NCBI RefSeq assembly: GCF_022539665.2
Contig: NC_081337.1
Coordinates: 9,524,679-9,588,678 of the forward strand
Source: Daphnia carinata
Lineage: Eukaryota > Arthropoda > Branchiopoda > Diplostraca > Daphniidae
Direction: 5' to 3'
Length of the DNA: 64,000 nucleotides
Position numbers and translations under genes: made by a program. Shown here in pieces: positions 46,600 through 58,260 of this stretch (position 1 is the stretch's first letter; each line of letters begins with the position of its first letter). The notes beneath the pieces are model-generated. The model was not told the origin of the DNA. It made no database searches and saw only the letters and a list, made by a program, of their open reading frames with translations.

Positions 46600-47050
46600 G
46601 TGTAAAAATTCGTGTCTGCGCGTGGGTTGCCAAAACTGCGATGTGTCTATAATGGATGGTGTATATTCATTATGATGATTATTTGCTTTTGTCTCTCACT
46701 TGACACGGAAACATGAATGCATTGCTTCGTTCTCCAATTCGAAAAGTTTGCTTTTACGTGAGTGACTCTGCAAGTCGACGCGCTGAGCAGTTATTTAACT
46801 CCGAGTGTCAAACTATATCATAACGACATAGAAGTTATACTAGAGTTTGTTTTGATCGAAGTTATCGTTTGACTAAGTCTGTTCCCACTTACGTTCGAAG
46901 AGCACAATGCGGGATTTTTATTGGCATTCGTGTGCCGTATTTATAGGGGGGAACGCACGTCGTGCGGGACCGTAGACAATTCGAGTACCACCGTACACAA
47001 TAATTGCCACTGTTGCTTATAATGTATATTTTATGAGTGACATCCTCACA
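46600..47050. promoter_or_regulatory. Candidate cis-regulatory block of balanced complexity
   Basis: About 450 bp nearly free of homopolymers within a homopolymer-rich region. It holds TTTTATTGG and GTATTTATAG words (posterior-homeodomain/TATA type), several TTAT/ATAA cores, and a GCACG-T-CGTGC palindrome near 46955. No ORF of note. Regulatory function is inference from composition. Confidence 0.25.
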
Positions 47051-49834
47051 GTCACTTTAAGTTCCTCCTTTTCCTCTCCAATTTTGTTTTTAGGTTTGCT
47101 TCCCCGCCCACCCATACTTTTCCCCCATTTTTTTCCCCCTTCTTTATGCATAGGATCACGGCATCTCGCTTTTCTTCCAAAAAAAAAAATGTTACCGTAA
47201 TCATAACCATCAAGTCCCTTCGCGTTACGATCAGTAGGTCTGTGTCTTTGAGGTGGTGGCCTCTGCTACGGGCTATAATAAACAACAGGGTCGGGAAAAA
47301 AGAAAAAAAAGAACAGAAAAATGAAACAAACATTTTAAATGGAGAAGAGGATAAATAAGAATTCATTCGAATTACATAACAACATATTTCTCCCCTTTTT
47401 TGCTCCACAACCCCCCGTACATTCACCCCCCCCTCTCACGTGAGAGTGCCTACGTAATCGGACATCCATTAACGTGGTCGTCTGTAATGTTCATTCGACC
47501 CTCCTTCCTGTGTTGGCCATTCAGCTACTAGCATTTAATTTTATTCCTCACCTATTTTTTTACCTGTTATTTTTTGTTTCTGTGCTTTAACACACATAGC
47601 TGTATCGAATCATAAGATTTCCAATGGAGGATGATCGCTCCTTAAATAAAAATCCTTTTTCCGAAAAAAGGTTGTTTAAAACGAAAAGGCCTGAAGATGG
47701 GGGGTAAATCTATAGTAATAATATTCGAAACCATGACGATACGGAGGTTAAAATATAAAATTAAGTAAGACTAGTAAAATAAGACTCCTTTTTTCTTTCT
47801 TTTTTAATGATGATAGTACACTATGCGCATCAAACCGAAGCAATCAGCCACACCTGAGGCTGTTAAGACCTCAGCTACCGACCTATCATGATTGCCAAGT
47901 TGGTAGACGAGCTGTGTATAGTAGAAACTAGCGGAGAGAGAGAGGCGAGTTCTTTTCTGCACGCACGCCCCACAATACGTGGCGGGCCGGCAACGCAACT
48001 CGCAGCAATTCAAAGAGTCAAACATTCGGGGTCAGCCGTGTGGTTCGTGGGAAAAGGAAAAAAACAAAAACAAAAACAAAAAAACTGAACGCCGCTGCTT
48101 CTGCTCCGCCATCACCTCGAGCGAAAAGGTGGCCAGCAACGCAGCTCAGGTTGAGGGAAGGAACATCTCCTTGTTGATGAGAAAGAAAACGCTTGTTTTT
48201 ACTCGGAGAAGAAAAAAAAAACAACACGAAAAGCCTCCGGAAAATGTGGAATTTCTTCAAGAGGTCAATTGTATTGACTGTGTTGTACGCGATTATACGG
48301 TGCGTCCCTGTGTATATTTATGTAAGGAAGGGAAAGAGTTAGCAAAAAAATAAAAATAGACAGCGGTAACACTTTGATTGTTAGCTTTTGTATACGTCGT
48401 TTGGTCACGTGTCCTTCTTTTCATTTCATTTTTTTTTTTTCAGGTGACTTTCTTTACGCTGAGATACTGAGAATTTGTTTTCTGTTGGCTTTTTTGTTTC
48501 CAAGAAAAAATGTAAATCCATTTTCTTTGATTGTCACGAACAATTTGATTGAACGTGACGAAACAAAATTTCTGTTGTTTTAGCCGGAGGAAAACGATAT
48601 CAGTGCAGTAGCTCGAAATCTATTGGCAAACAATAAGAAAAAGAAAAAGAATTGCGAAATGGAAAAGAGACGTAACAGGAAATGGCTTGCCTTCCAAGAA
48701 AAAAAAAAAAAAAAAAAGAGAACAGAGCAAACAACCAAGTTGTTTGCAAAGGTTGGGTGCACTTTTTTTCTTCTTCAAAAGTGATTACGTTGGACGAAAA
48801 GGAAGCTTACTCTTCCCCGGTACTTTTACGGCCCTTTAGCAATATTTTTCGTTTTGATCTCGTCCTTCCCCATTTTTCCGATTTCATTTTGCCAGTTTTT
48901 GATTACATACGCTTGATGAAAGAAAAACATGGACGTTCTCAATCGACCCCCCCTCAGTTTTTATTCGTATTTTTCTTGTGCGAATTTCTTTTACATTTAC
49001 GTAGTGGCTATCCGTTATCGCAGCCGAGACGGCCATAAAAAAGGGCTAACTGCAAATATGATAGGCACGTTGTTGTTTGTTTTCGGCCTTACGTTGGGTA
49101 CTGAAAAAAAAAAGAGAGAAATGGGAAGGATTGCACACGCAAAAGCGGCTGCGAGTCAGCGCTCATTATTTTCTCTTTAACATGCGTGCACCGGAAGAGA
49201 CCGAGACGTGAGAAAGAGTCGGCATGTCACTCGTGTAGGTGTACACAACGCGAGCCATGTCCAGTTGAATGGCATCGCTGCCTAATTCTAATGAGCTCAC
49301 GCTCACGTGTGTACGTTCGTTAGGCCGCTAATTCATTGAAAACGAAGCGGGATTATACCCTTAAGGGTGAAGGATTACCGAAACCGAAAGAAGGAAAACA
49401 AATGAAAGATACATATGTTTTCTAAAAATGAAGTTATGTGTAACATAAGGCTCACGTCTCGTGCAGGGACGTACACATTTGAACTTTTAGTTTGGTGGTG
49501 TTAACCCCCCCCCCGTACTATTTATTATCGTCCTCGAAAACCAATCCTTTCACATCACGCAACACCATCAAAACGAATTTTTTCATGCAAAGGAGGAGTT
49601 CAAAAAAAAAAAAAGAAAAAAGAACAACCGCAAAATCCCTTTTGTATGTGTGTGTGTGTGTGTATGTTAAAAGCCCAATGAAAAAACAAAAGGACGGGAG
49701 ACATTCAAACCGTAACGTACACACATAGCTAGAGTTAAGTACCTTATATTCTTTTACATACTCCGCACCCTCTCGCACACAATGCACCGGTGCCTATTTT
49801 ATCTTATACTTGTACACACGCAGCGTTTTAAAAG

Positions 49835-49905
49835 GGACCACCAGGGCCAATAATGGTGGTCCACATTTTGAAGAGTCCCAAAAAAAAAAAGATCTTTTTT
49901 TTTTT
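49835..49905. repeat. GC-rich hairpin next to a long A/T palindrome
   Basis: GGACCACCA (49835-49843) and TGGTGGTCC (49854-49862) form a perfect 9-bp inverted repeat with a 10-nt loop. Just downstream, an A run, GATC and a T run (about 49880-49905) form a perfect palindrome of roughly 25 bases. Confidence 0.8.
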
Positions 49906-50782
49906 GTAACTTTATATCGGTAACGTGCAGAACAAACGTACGACAGCGTGAAGCTTTTTTAGATTATAGAGAGAGAGGAAACCCTAGCTATAATCCTTAA
50001 CCAACGCCCATCTCTTCCTTGGTTATTTTCCTTTTGTTTTTTGTTTTTTTTTCAGTCTCGACAAGCACAGCCCTTTAATCCCCCACCATCACCGCAATCA
50101 CGAAAACGAGAAGAGCAAAATGTCCCTATTTTTTTTTTTTTTTTTTTACCTAATTTATGTAAGGCTTGTTGTTTGCCCTCCCTCTCCTCTATGGCTGTAT
50201 AGGTAGTAAGTAGAAAGCAAAAAAAAAAAAAATTAGATGGGGGAATGTTGTTACTTTTATTCTGGCGGCCGTTAGGTGTACGAGTTTAAAAACAAAAAGA
50301 ATAAAAAAAAAAACGAGAAGAATAAAGGTCTGAGGCGTGCCTAATGAATTTGATAATGTAATAATGGTCGCTATTGTTATTACGTGCCGAGCTAATGAGA
50401 AAGAAGGTAAGAAATGGAAAATATTGTCCTGTATACTACACACCGCCCCGGTGCTGGATTATATGATCGTTTGTTGTGCTGGTACCGTAATAGCGCACAG
50501 ACTCTCTCTCTGTCTCTCGCTCTCTTTCTTGGCTTCGGTAAAAACGTATAGCACAAACGCGAGCATTCGTTTGATGTTGGTCTTTCTTACCATATTACGA
50601 ACAGATGTGCATTGAATTTAGGATGGGAAGATTGAACATTCTTTAAGCCATTTTTGGGTTGCTGGAACAAAAGGAGACGGTGGCTTAAGATGTCGTGTAA
50701 TTTGCGCTCGACTCGAGAGCTCTGCCGAGAGCAAAGAGTACGTCTAGCAGCTCCCACTTGAATGTTGAAATAAAATAACATT

Positions 50783-50786
<4 letters not shown>

Positions 50787-50825
<39 letters not shown>
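50787..50825. repeat. (AG)n microsatellite
   Basis: About 19 AG units without interruption. Confidence 0.95.
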
Positions 50826-50826
<1 letters not shown>

Positions 50827-52743
50827 GAAGCTGTTTTTTCAAATGAATTCAAGAGAAGCAAAGTCGTTGGATTTGGCATTGGCTGTTGTTGGGGGCAGGA
50901 AATGCGCTTGTCGATTAAAGTTTCTCGCACTTCTTTTTACAGGCTTATTATTCAGTTGAATGATTTCAAATAGAAAAGAAGGATGTTTGTGGCAATGACT
51001 TCATTATAGACACTCCTTTCTCTATTACCAAACGAAGAGGAAACTTGAAAAAAGTATTAGGGGGTTCTCTCCTCTTCTGATTCACTTCCTGCACATTTTA
51101 CGTGTCTTCTTCTCTTCCTTTTATTTCGAAAACAATGGGAATGAAATGACCTTTTTTTTTTTTTCTCTTTCAACTTGCAATAAACGCTTGATAAAGTGTA
51201 ATGGTTTCTGAAGAATATGTTTTGACGTTGATCGCCAACAAATGACACTAGCGACTGAAAAAAAGAAAAATCCAATGGTCGTGTTACCCTACATGGAACT
51301 GTGTGGGGATGACGATAATGAGCCGTGCAAAATTCAACAGAGTTATGTGGCTAGGGTAATGACCAGGGCTGTTTTATTTTTTTTTTTACGTCTTTTCCCA
51401 TATAATTTGTGTTGAATTTTCTCTAGTTTTATGGAGACAATTTTTTATTTTCACGTTCATTTGTTTTGTTTCTGACTCTTTATTTTTTGTTGTTGTTGTT
51501 GCTGTCGTCTTCTCGTTTGTGTTTGAAATCCTTTTGGTGCATCCCCCCAGCGTAAACAACTGCCGGGGTTGTCGTTTATTGTATCGTGAATTCGTGATGC
51601 CCTCTGATGCTCGCTCATTCACAGTGCGCACTCACCTTTTCATCTCCTACAGTTCCCTCTTCATACTGCCCGCCAAACGGAAATTGCTTTTTCGTTTATT
51701 TGTCTTTCATTTTTTTTTTCCCCTCTTCTTCTCTTCCTTCTTTTTAAATTTCATTCTTTTTTGGAAATGATATTAAACTTTGTGTTTTACATGCCACCCA
51801 TCTCGAAGGGAAAAAGAAAAGACGAACGAGTTCTTCGGCATCGCCGAATACTGTCTTCCTATCCACGAAGAGCTTATTACTTTTTGTTTAGTTTAACACA
51901 CACGAGAAAAGGAAGAACCTTTCATTCGGAAGTCGAAATCTATTGTTTTCCTTTCTCTTGCGAGCGAAACGTTAAACGAAATGTTTCCTCCGCGGCATTC
52001 CTTAGAAAATGGTGCACCATGTTCATCATTACGAGGCCGTTTCTGCGGGTTGTTTTCTGCTGGCGAACTTTGTTTCATTCTTTCTTAGAATTGATTATCA
52101 TAATAATAAAACAATGTAAAAAAAAAAAAGAAAGAAAAACGACTCAAAGGAGAACAAGACAAGCCGATGGGGTTCATACTGGTCGTGGATTAGACACATA
52201 CCGCCGGGCGGTCGCATTCCGTGGCAACTTCAAACAATTCGATGGAAGACGGAAGAGACGGTTGTGAGATTTATGTGCCTCTTTTTCTATACAAAGTCTC
52301 GAAGATAAAAAAAAAAAAAAAAAGGGGGAAAAGAAACATTTCAAACAAAAGCTAACTAAGAAAACTTAAAAATGGAATTATAAATGTAAGGAAAAGTATT
52401 TGTGGTCGGCTGGGCAAACACAACTTTCCTTTTCGTTTGTCCTCGTTTTTTTTTTTTTTTTTTTTTATTTTTTCTTCTTGATCCCTGGACCTGAACGGCC
52501 CGAAAGCTTTAAACTTTCGCCCTTGTAGTATTTGTGTAATCGTTTCTGATGATCTATTTAGAGAGAATTGCAGAGAAGGGGGAATAAGAAGAGACAGCAG
52601 ATAAAAATGTGTATATATTTTTTGAAAGATGGAAGAAGCGGACAAGAGGCCAAGGCAAAAAAGGAAAAGGAAAACATCCAAGTCGTGGAGAGATCGCTAC
52701 AATGGTGGTTAATTGCTTGCATTATATATTATAAAATGTGTAC

Positions 52744-52767
52744 GTGTGTGTGTGTGTGTGTGTGTGT
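52744..52767. repeat. (GT)n microsatellite
   Basis: Twelve GT units. Confidence 0.95.
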
Positions 52768-54086
52768 AGAGATATATAGGCGTCGTGACGGGCGCGTTGG
52801 GCCTTCGCTACGGAAAGTTGGAGACATTTCTCTCTCCTCTTTCACACCATTTTCCGTGTCAAGTGTTTGACACGTACCCGCTAGCACGGCCATTCTACAC
52901 GAACCCCCCCCCCCCCTTATTTTTTTTCGTTTTAAATTTATTTATTTTACGGGACCGCTCCTCTGTGGATCTATCGCTGCTCCGGGCTACTGCCGCCTAA
53001 TTAGCTAAATCCACCCCACCCCTCTCACTCTTACATACATATACATAAATTTAAAAACAAAAAGAAAGAAGGAAAAAAAAAATAAAATCTAATAAAATAA
53101 GAGAATGTGATGCGTGTTGGCTAGCCGTTGCTACGTACAGCCATCCGACTGATGTGTGTAAGGACCGATTTATTTCAATACATATGTATATATGAGGAGA
53201 GCCATTCCTCTTTTGCTCCGATCAGCTGTTTCTTTTTCTTTTTCTTTTTTTTTCTTTTTTTTTTTTGATTTCTAAAAGAGAAATGTTGGGACGTTTTGGA
53301 TGGGTCGGAGCGATGCCCTAGCAAGAGGTAAACACTGAACAGCGGTAACTCACGCAGCGGAGAAAAAGAGCGTGACTTCCTACCTCTTGTATAAACACTC
53401 TAGCCATCCGCAACGGGAGATAGAGAAAAAAAAAAACGAGATAGATCATATGATATAGACTGCTTTATAATAATTTCCTTTTTCTTTTTTTCTTTTTTTT
53501 TTGCCATCGTACCATCTTCTTCCAATGTCTTCCTACATTCTTAACTCACGTGACCTGCGATCGTTTTTGTTTTGTTTGTTTGTTCGTTCCCTTTTAGTTG
53601 GTTCTCTTTTCTTCTTGGGAGGAAGAAGTGAAGGATGAGGTCCTGGACATGGGTCGTTGCCCTGATTTGATCCGGTGAAACGGTGTCAATGGATGTTTGG
53701 TTGTCCATCAACTTAGCAACGTTGAGATGAAGGATTTGATTTGCAATCGTTTGCAAAACAAAGGTGTGCGACAACTCGTGCAATAAATCCTTTTCTATCG
53801 TCCATCGTTTAATGATAAATGTGAAATTTTATTTCCAGTCATTGGGTCTCGTCGTCACTCGGTTGTTTGGCCATCGGCTTGTGTACATCCAACACCAACT
53901 GTTTGTAATCACGTTGATTTCCTTTCATCCATCAGACAATTTCTATATAAGGCTTGTATAAGACATCAAAGGAAATGTAGCAATAACGAACGCATCCATT
54001 AGTACGTCAATCTGAGAATGAAAAAATAATTCAAACGGAGCGCGCCTTCTATGATGATGTATTAGAGATGTGATGTGAAATGTGCT

Positions 54087-54134
54087 GGTCGTGCAAGGTT
54101 GTGTATAGCCAATGGTTAAGCAACTTGCACAACC
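54087..54134 (+). repeat. Imperfect long inverted repeat (hairpin)
   Basis: Arms GGTCGTGCAAGGTTG (54087-54101) and CAACTTGCACAACC (54121-54134) pair over 13-14 positions with one mismatch and one bulged G. The 19-nt loop can itself form a short AGCC/GGTT stem. A pyrimidine-rich tract follows directly. It could be a structured RNA, part of a miRNA-like hairpin, or chance. Confidence 0.6.
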
Positions 54135-54912
54135 TTTTTTTCTTTCTTTTTTTCTTTTGACGTGGCTCATCACGGTCTGACCAATTTTGGGAAGCCCAGG
54201 CTAAAAATTGCGTCGTTAACTATTATTTATTTTTATTTTTTTCAAACAAGATGAACGTTAGCCGCTCGATTGCTTTCGTTGTTGGTGCCCTGTTGCACGA
54301 ACTGGGAGACTTTGAACTTGTCAGATGATGCGGGTCTCTCGCACATGTTGTTCCCATCTAGTTGGATTGTTAGTGGAGATAGAGAGAGCAATTTTTTTGT
54401 TGTTGAATATCTTATCTATCGATGATAAATCCGCTGCGGGTCAATATGAGTGACCGCGTTCAACCGCAGCTGTTTATTCCTTACTCACGCACGTTTTTTT
54501 TTCTTTTTTGCTCGTCTTTTATGGCATCCCAGGTGCATGGGCTGGCCCAAAGTCTTTTTCAAAAATGTTCATGTTTTTTTTTTGTGTGTGTGTGTGTGTG
54601 TCTCTTTTGAGGAAATTGACGGTTAAATTGGCGATTCGATTTCATTGCCCAACAACAAGAACAGCAACGGGGGTTGATTAACATTATTTTCGGATGCTAC
54701 TGCCACTCCACAACTACTTTGCTAGTGGCGCCAGCTGTTCCTCTGCTCACACATGCGTACGGTATTATAGAAAGCTTCACGGTCTATGAATTATGCAAAC
54801 ACCCCAACTCCCCTTTCCCGACCCACACACGGATACACGAAAAAGAAAATCGGACAGGAGCAACAGCAGCAGCACCATGTTTCTCTAAAGGGTTTCTATA
54901 TAGCGCGGGCCG

Positions 54913-54984
54913 GTGTGTGTATGTGTGTGTGTGTGTGTGTACATATAAGGCTCGTTTCACCGTTCGGTCCAAGCGTGTCTGTGT

Positions 54985-55023
<39 letters not shown>

Positions 55024-55031
55024 GAGAGAGA
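54913..55031. repeat. Compound microsatellite: (GT)n then (AG)n
   Basis: GT/ATGT units at 54913-54940, about 50 bp of unique sequence, then about 15 AG units from 54990, ending in an interrupted GAAGAGAGAG stretch. Confidence 0.9.
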
Positions 55032-56799
55032 TACAGATCAATCACCATCCTTCTGACGTCCCGCACAAGGTGGCCGTGTCCTGTATTTTCGTTACATATC
55101 GTTATACATCTTCCTCGCCTCCACCCATTCCCCTTATAAGTTGATGCTAATGAAGGACACGGCGACCGTTCCAAGCGCAGACGTCCTAGATAGCCTTCGC
55201 TACTGCTATTTGACTACTATTAGGAGTTATATTCATGTGATAGAGCGTATGTATGTATGGCGATAAAGCGCTGTTTTGGAACAAAACTCGTCTATTCCAC
55301 TATCTCCCTCCTCTCTCGCACATTTTGATTTATAGATGTTGTTATCTTGATTGCATCGCCAGCTGATGTACAGTGTAACAGAACTAGCAGATGAAAAAAC
55401 TTGGATTCGGGATAGTAGCCAACAAAACGACGAAATTTGTTCTTGATTTATTGAATGTTTTTTTGTTTTGTTTTTTATTCTTTTGCTTCTCATTGGCAAT
55501 GATTGCCTATCACTTTTATTTTGGCCAGTTAAACGCGAATTATATAACTGGATTTCGTTTAAGTAATAGATTTGAATATTCATGGTTTTAGGTCGACTTG
55601 AAAAAGAAAAAAACAAACAAATGACAGTCTCCAGCTTGCGTTTTTTTTTTTTTTGGTGGCACTGACCATTTCCACAGCCTTTTTCGCCTTGGAATTTGCG
55701 TACCCCTACCTCTTCCCGTAAATTACCATAAAAATCGTTGCCCTCGAATCGTTATTTTGCATTAGATCCACCTGAATCCCCAAGGAAAAATATTCAAAAA
55801 TGTTCTTTCTACCTTTTTCTCCCTCCTCTCCCTATAATTTCGACGACCAAAATTTCTTACCCTGCCTCTTCGTGAACGCTTACCCAACCGAAGAGCTAAA
55901 ATAATAAAAACCTTTTTTTTTTTTTTTTCCTTTTTCTTTCCTAATGCGCAAGCCAAGGACAGGCCGGAATCATTTCGAATGTCTCGATAATGTCACATGC
56001 AGATCATACACAAAATGTAACCCGTTAAGAATTATGTTTTTAGAGTTACGAAAGTTTGCTGCTAACATCGATATGTACACAAAATGTGCTGTGCCTTTCT
56101 ATTGAATAATCGAATATATAGTTAGGACGTGTTGTTTTTCTCTTGTTATCCGCTCGCTGCGATGTTGGGACGCTAAAGTTATTTCTCTGTCTCGCAGCTC
56201 GCCATTCTTCTTTTCGAGCTGAAGACAATTACGATCCAACTTTGTCGGTGGATACCATAGCTCATGCTCGATTATGCATGCATAACGCAAACGAGAAATA
56301 CTGAGCCAACTCCTCAGCGTTTTTTTTTTTTTTTTTTTTTTTTGGCTTACGAAAACTCGGCATTGCACTCGCTACACATCCCGATATATTTCCCCTTCTT
56401 TTTTAGCGCACGCTTGAAATGATTAGCGTTTTGAATTATACTTCACGATTTCAATAGCCGGGTCAGTCCGCAAACTCTCTGCCGTGGCCCCGTTCTTTTA
56501 GAATAGTGCGTGTGCCAGGCTCTTTTTTTTTTTTTCTTTCCTTTAGCAGTATTCCATCTTTCCTTGTCACGTCTTTTTTTTTTTGTCTGTTCTCTCTGGG
56601 TCGATTCCTTTTTTTTTTTTTGCTATGGCGACCGTCCTATTTCTCTCCTCCCATTTTTTTTTTTTCTTTGGTTAAATGAGTATCATCAAAAGAGAGGAAA
56701 ATAAGGAGAATAAAGTAGTAGGCCAAAAAAGATGTGGGCCTGGTTTTTCACTGAACTTGAATACAAAGTCAGCCATTTATTAGAATGTCTGAAAGTTTT

Positions 56800-56802
<3 letters not shown>

Positions 56803-56856
<54 letters not shown>
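56803..56856. repeat. (GT)27 microsatellite, the longest in the window
   Basis: 54 bases of uninterrupted GT. Confidence 0.97.
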
Positions 56857-56857
<1 letters not shown>

Positions 56858-57623
56858 TTGGTAAGGCTTTATAGCAATAGCAGCGTCTATATCCTATGGA
56901 AGACCCGACCGAGTCGACCCCCATTCACCAGCCGCCATTCCATCAGCGGGAACCGACCGTGATTTATACGGAGTAAGCAATCGTGACCAGAGAGAATGAA
57001 AGAGCCGATGTTGTCGGCATGGTATAATACTTAACGTACTCGGGGGCCTTCCAATTTTTTTTTTTTTCTTTTCCTTCTTAATATTAGACATTTTTTTTTT
57101 CTCTTTTACTCTCTTATTATAAAAAGTGTAAAGGTCTCTGGATACTGTACGTCTATTGTTGAGGTATACACGGCTTTTTTGATTCGGCGGGATGTTGGCT
57201 TCTTGTTGTCGGGGTCTCCGCCTCATGTTTTTCGAATGTCTTGGAGCAATAGCGTGGTTCCACGTTTTCGTCCTCATTTATTTTTGAACAACGTTGTTTT
57301 GATTAGAAAAATATCAATTTCATGGGGTTTCATTGCCGTTTTTATTTTTCATAAGAATCTTATCTATTTCCCTTTCGGAAGGACCGGAACGATGCGTTCA
57401 CAAAGATATTGGTCTTGATTAGTCCTCCTCTGCTCTCTTTGGCCCTTTCTATTCGAATCCGTTGTGAACATACCGCAGCTGAAATAACTTAAGCTATTTA
57501 CACACACAAAAATCTGTTGATGTGCGTACAGTTGTGGCAGCACTAGCGCGTAACGGTGTCATCAACAACCAAAAATGTCGAAAGAGTAGCCAAGTGTGAT
57601 GGATGGACGCTTGGTTTTCGGTT

Positions 57624-57641
57624 ACACACACACACACACAC
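57624..57641. repeat. (AC)9 microsatellite
   Basis: Nine AC units. Confidence 0.85.
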
Positions 57642-58154
57642 GCATAAACAAAAGGTGGAAGCTTTTGCATAGGTGTGTTAACGCAACTTTCAATGCTGTG
57701 ACCGCAGTGAAAATTGCTCTCTTTTTTTTTGTACTATTTTTTGCGGTCGTGATGTTTTTAACTATTAGCGGGAACAACAACAACAACAACAAAAAAGAAA
57801 AAGAAAAAGTCAATGGTATGTATAAATAAAGAGAGCCAAAAGCCATTACAAGCATTGCGGGAGGACGGCGATGAATGCGTTTGTTTCTTGTGTGGGACCC
57901 CATTGCAGTAAGCTCACTTACTATAATATAGTGGGCTGAGCGCTAGTGTTCATATATCTGTGTCATCAGCTCCTTCTTTCTTTATACTATATGGGGCTGT
58001 TGGAATGCCCCTCCTTCTTCATCCTCCCACTTCCCGCAGAAGAAAAAATAAGGAGGCCGTTAGAGAGAAAAAAAAAAAATGAAACAATAATAGATAAATA
58101 TAGAAGTTTGAAAATGCGGCCAGCCAAAAAGAAAGAAAAAAAAAAAATGAAGAG

Positions 58155-58184
58155 TTTTATTTTATTTTATTTTATTTTATTTTG
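58155..58184. repeat. (TTTTA)n pentanucleotide repeat
   Basis: About six TTTTA units in a row. Confidence 0.9.
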
Positions 58185-58215
58185 GTGGAGTTGTTGTTGT
58201 TACAACAAGTCCAAC

Positions 58216-58260
58216 TCATCATCACTATCATCATCATCATCGTTATCGTCGTCGTCGATG
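58216..58260. repeat. Imperfect (ATC/GTC)n trinucleotide repeat
   Basis: Trinucleotide array shifting from ATC to GTC units; it encodes an Asp run on the minus strand, but no gene context supports translation. Confidence 0.85.

Larger units (their letters stand above)
47051..54086. other. Non-coding region, low-complexity rich
   Basis: Holds (AG)n at 50787-50825, (GT)n at 52744-52767, C runs near 49505 and 52904, and T/A tracts throughout. The minus ORF 53783-53541 has ordinary composition (LMDNQTSIDTVSPDQIR) but no recognised domain. No gene supported. Confidence 0.5.

Noticed and set aside
47885-47960. TTGCCAAGTTGG resembling a tRNA A-box
   Set aside because: No B-box (GGTTCGA-type) occurs at the required distance and no cloverleaf can be drawn.
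51761-52267. 168-codon plus-strand ORF
   Set aside because: It crosses an A-rich tract encoding lysines, has no recognisable domain and no promoter or polyA context.
54674-55144. 156-codon plus-strand ORF
   Set aside because: Its length comes from GT and AG microsatellites (Val-Cys and Arg-Glu repeats).
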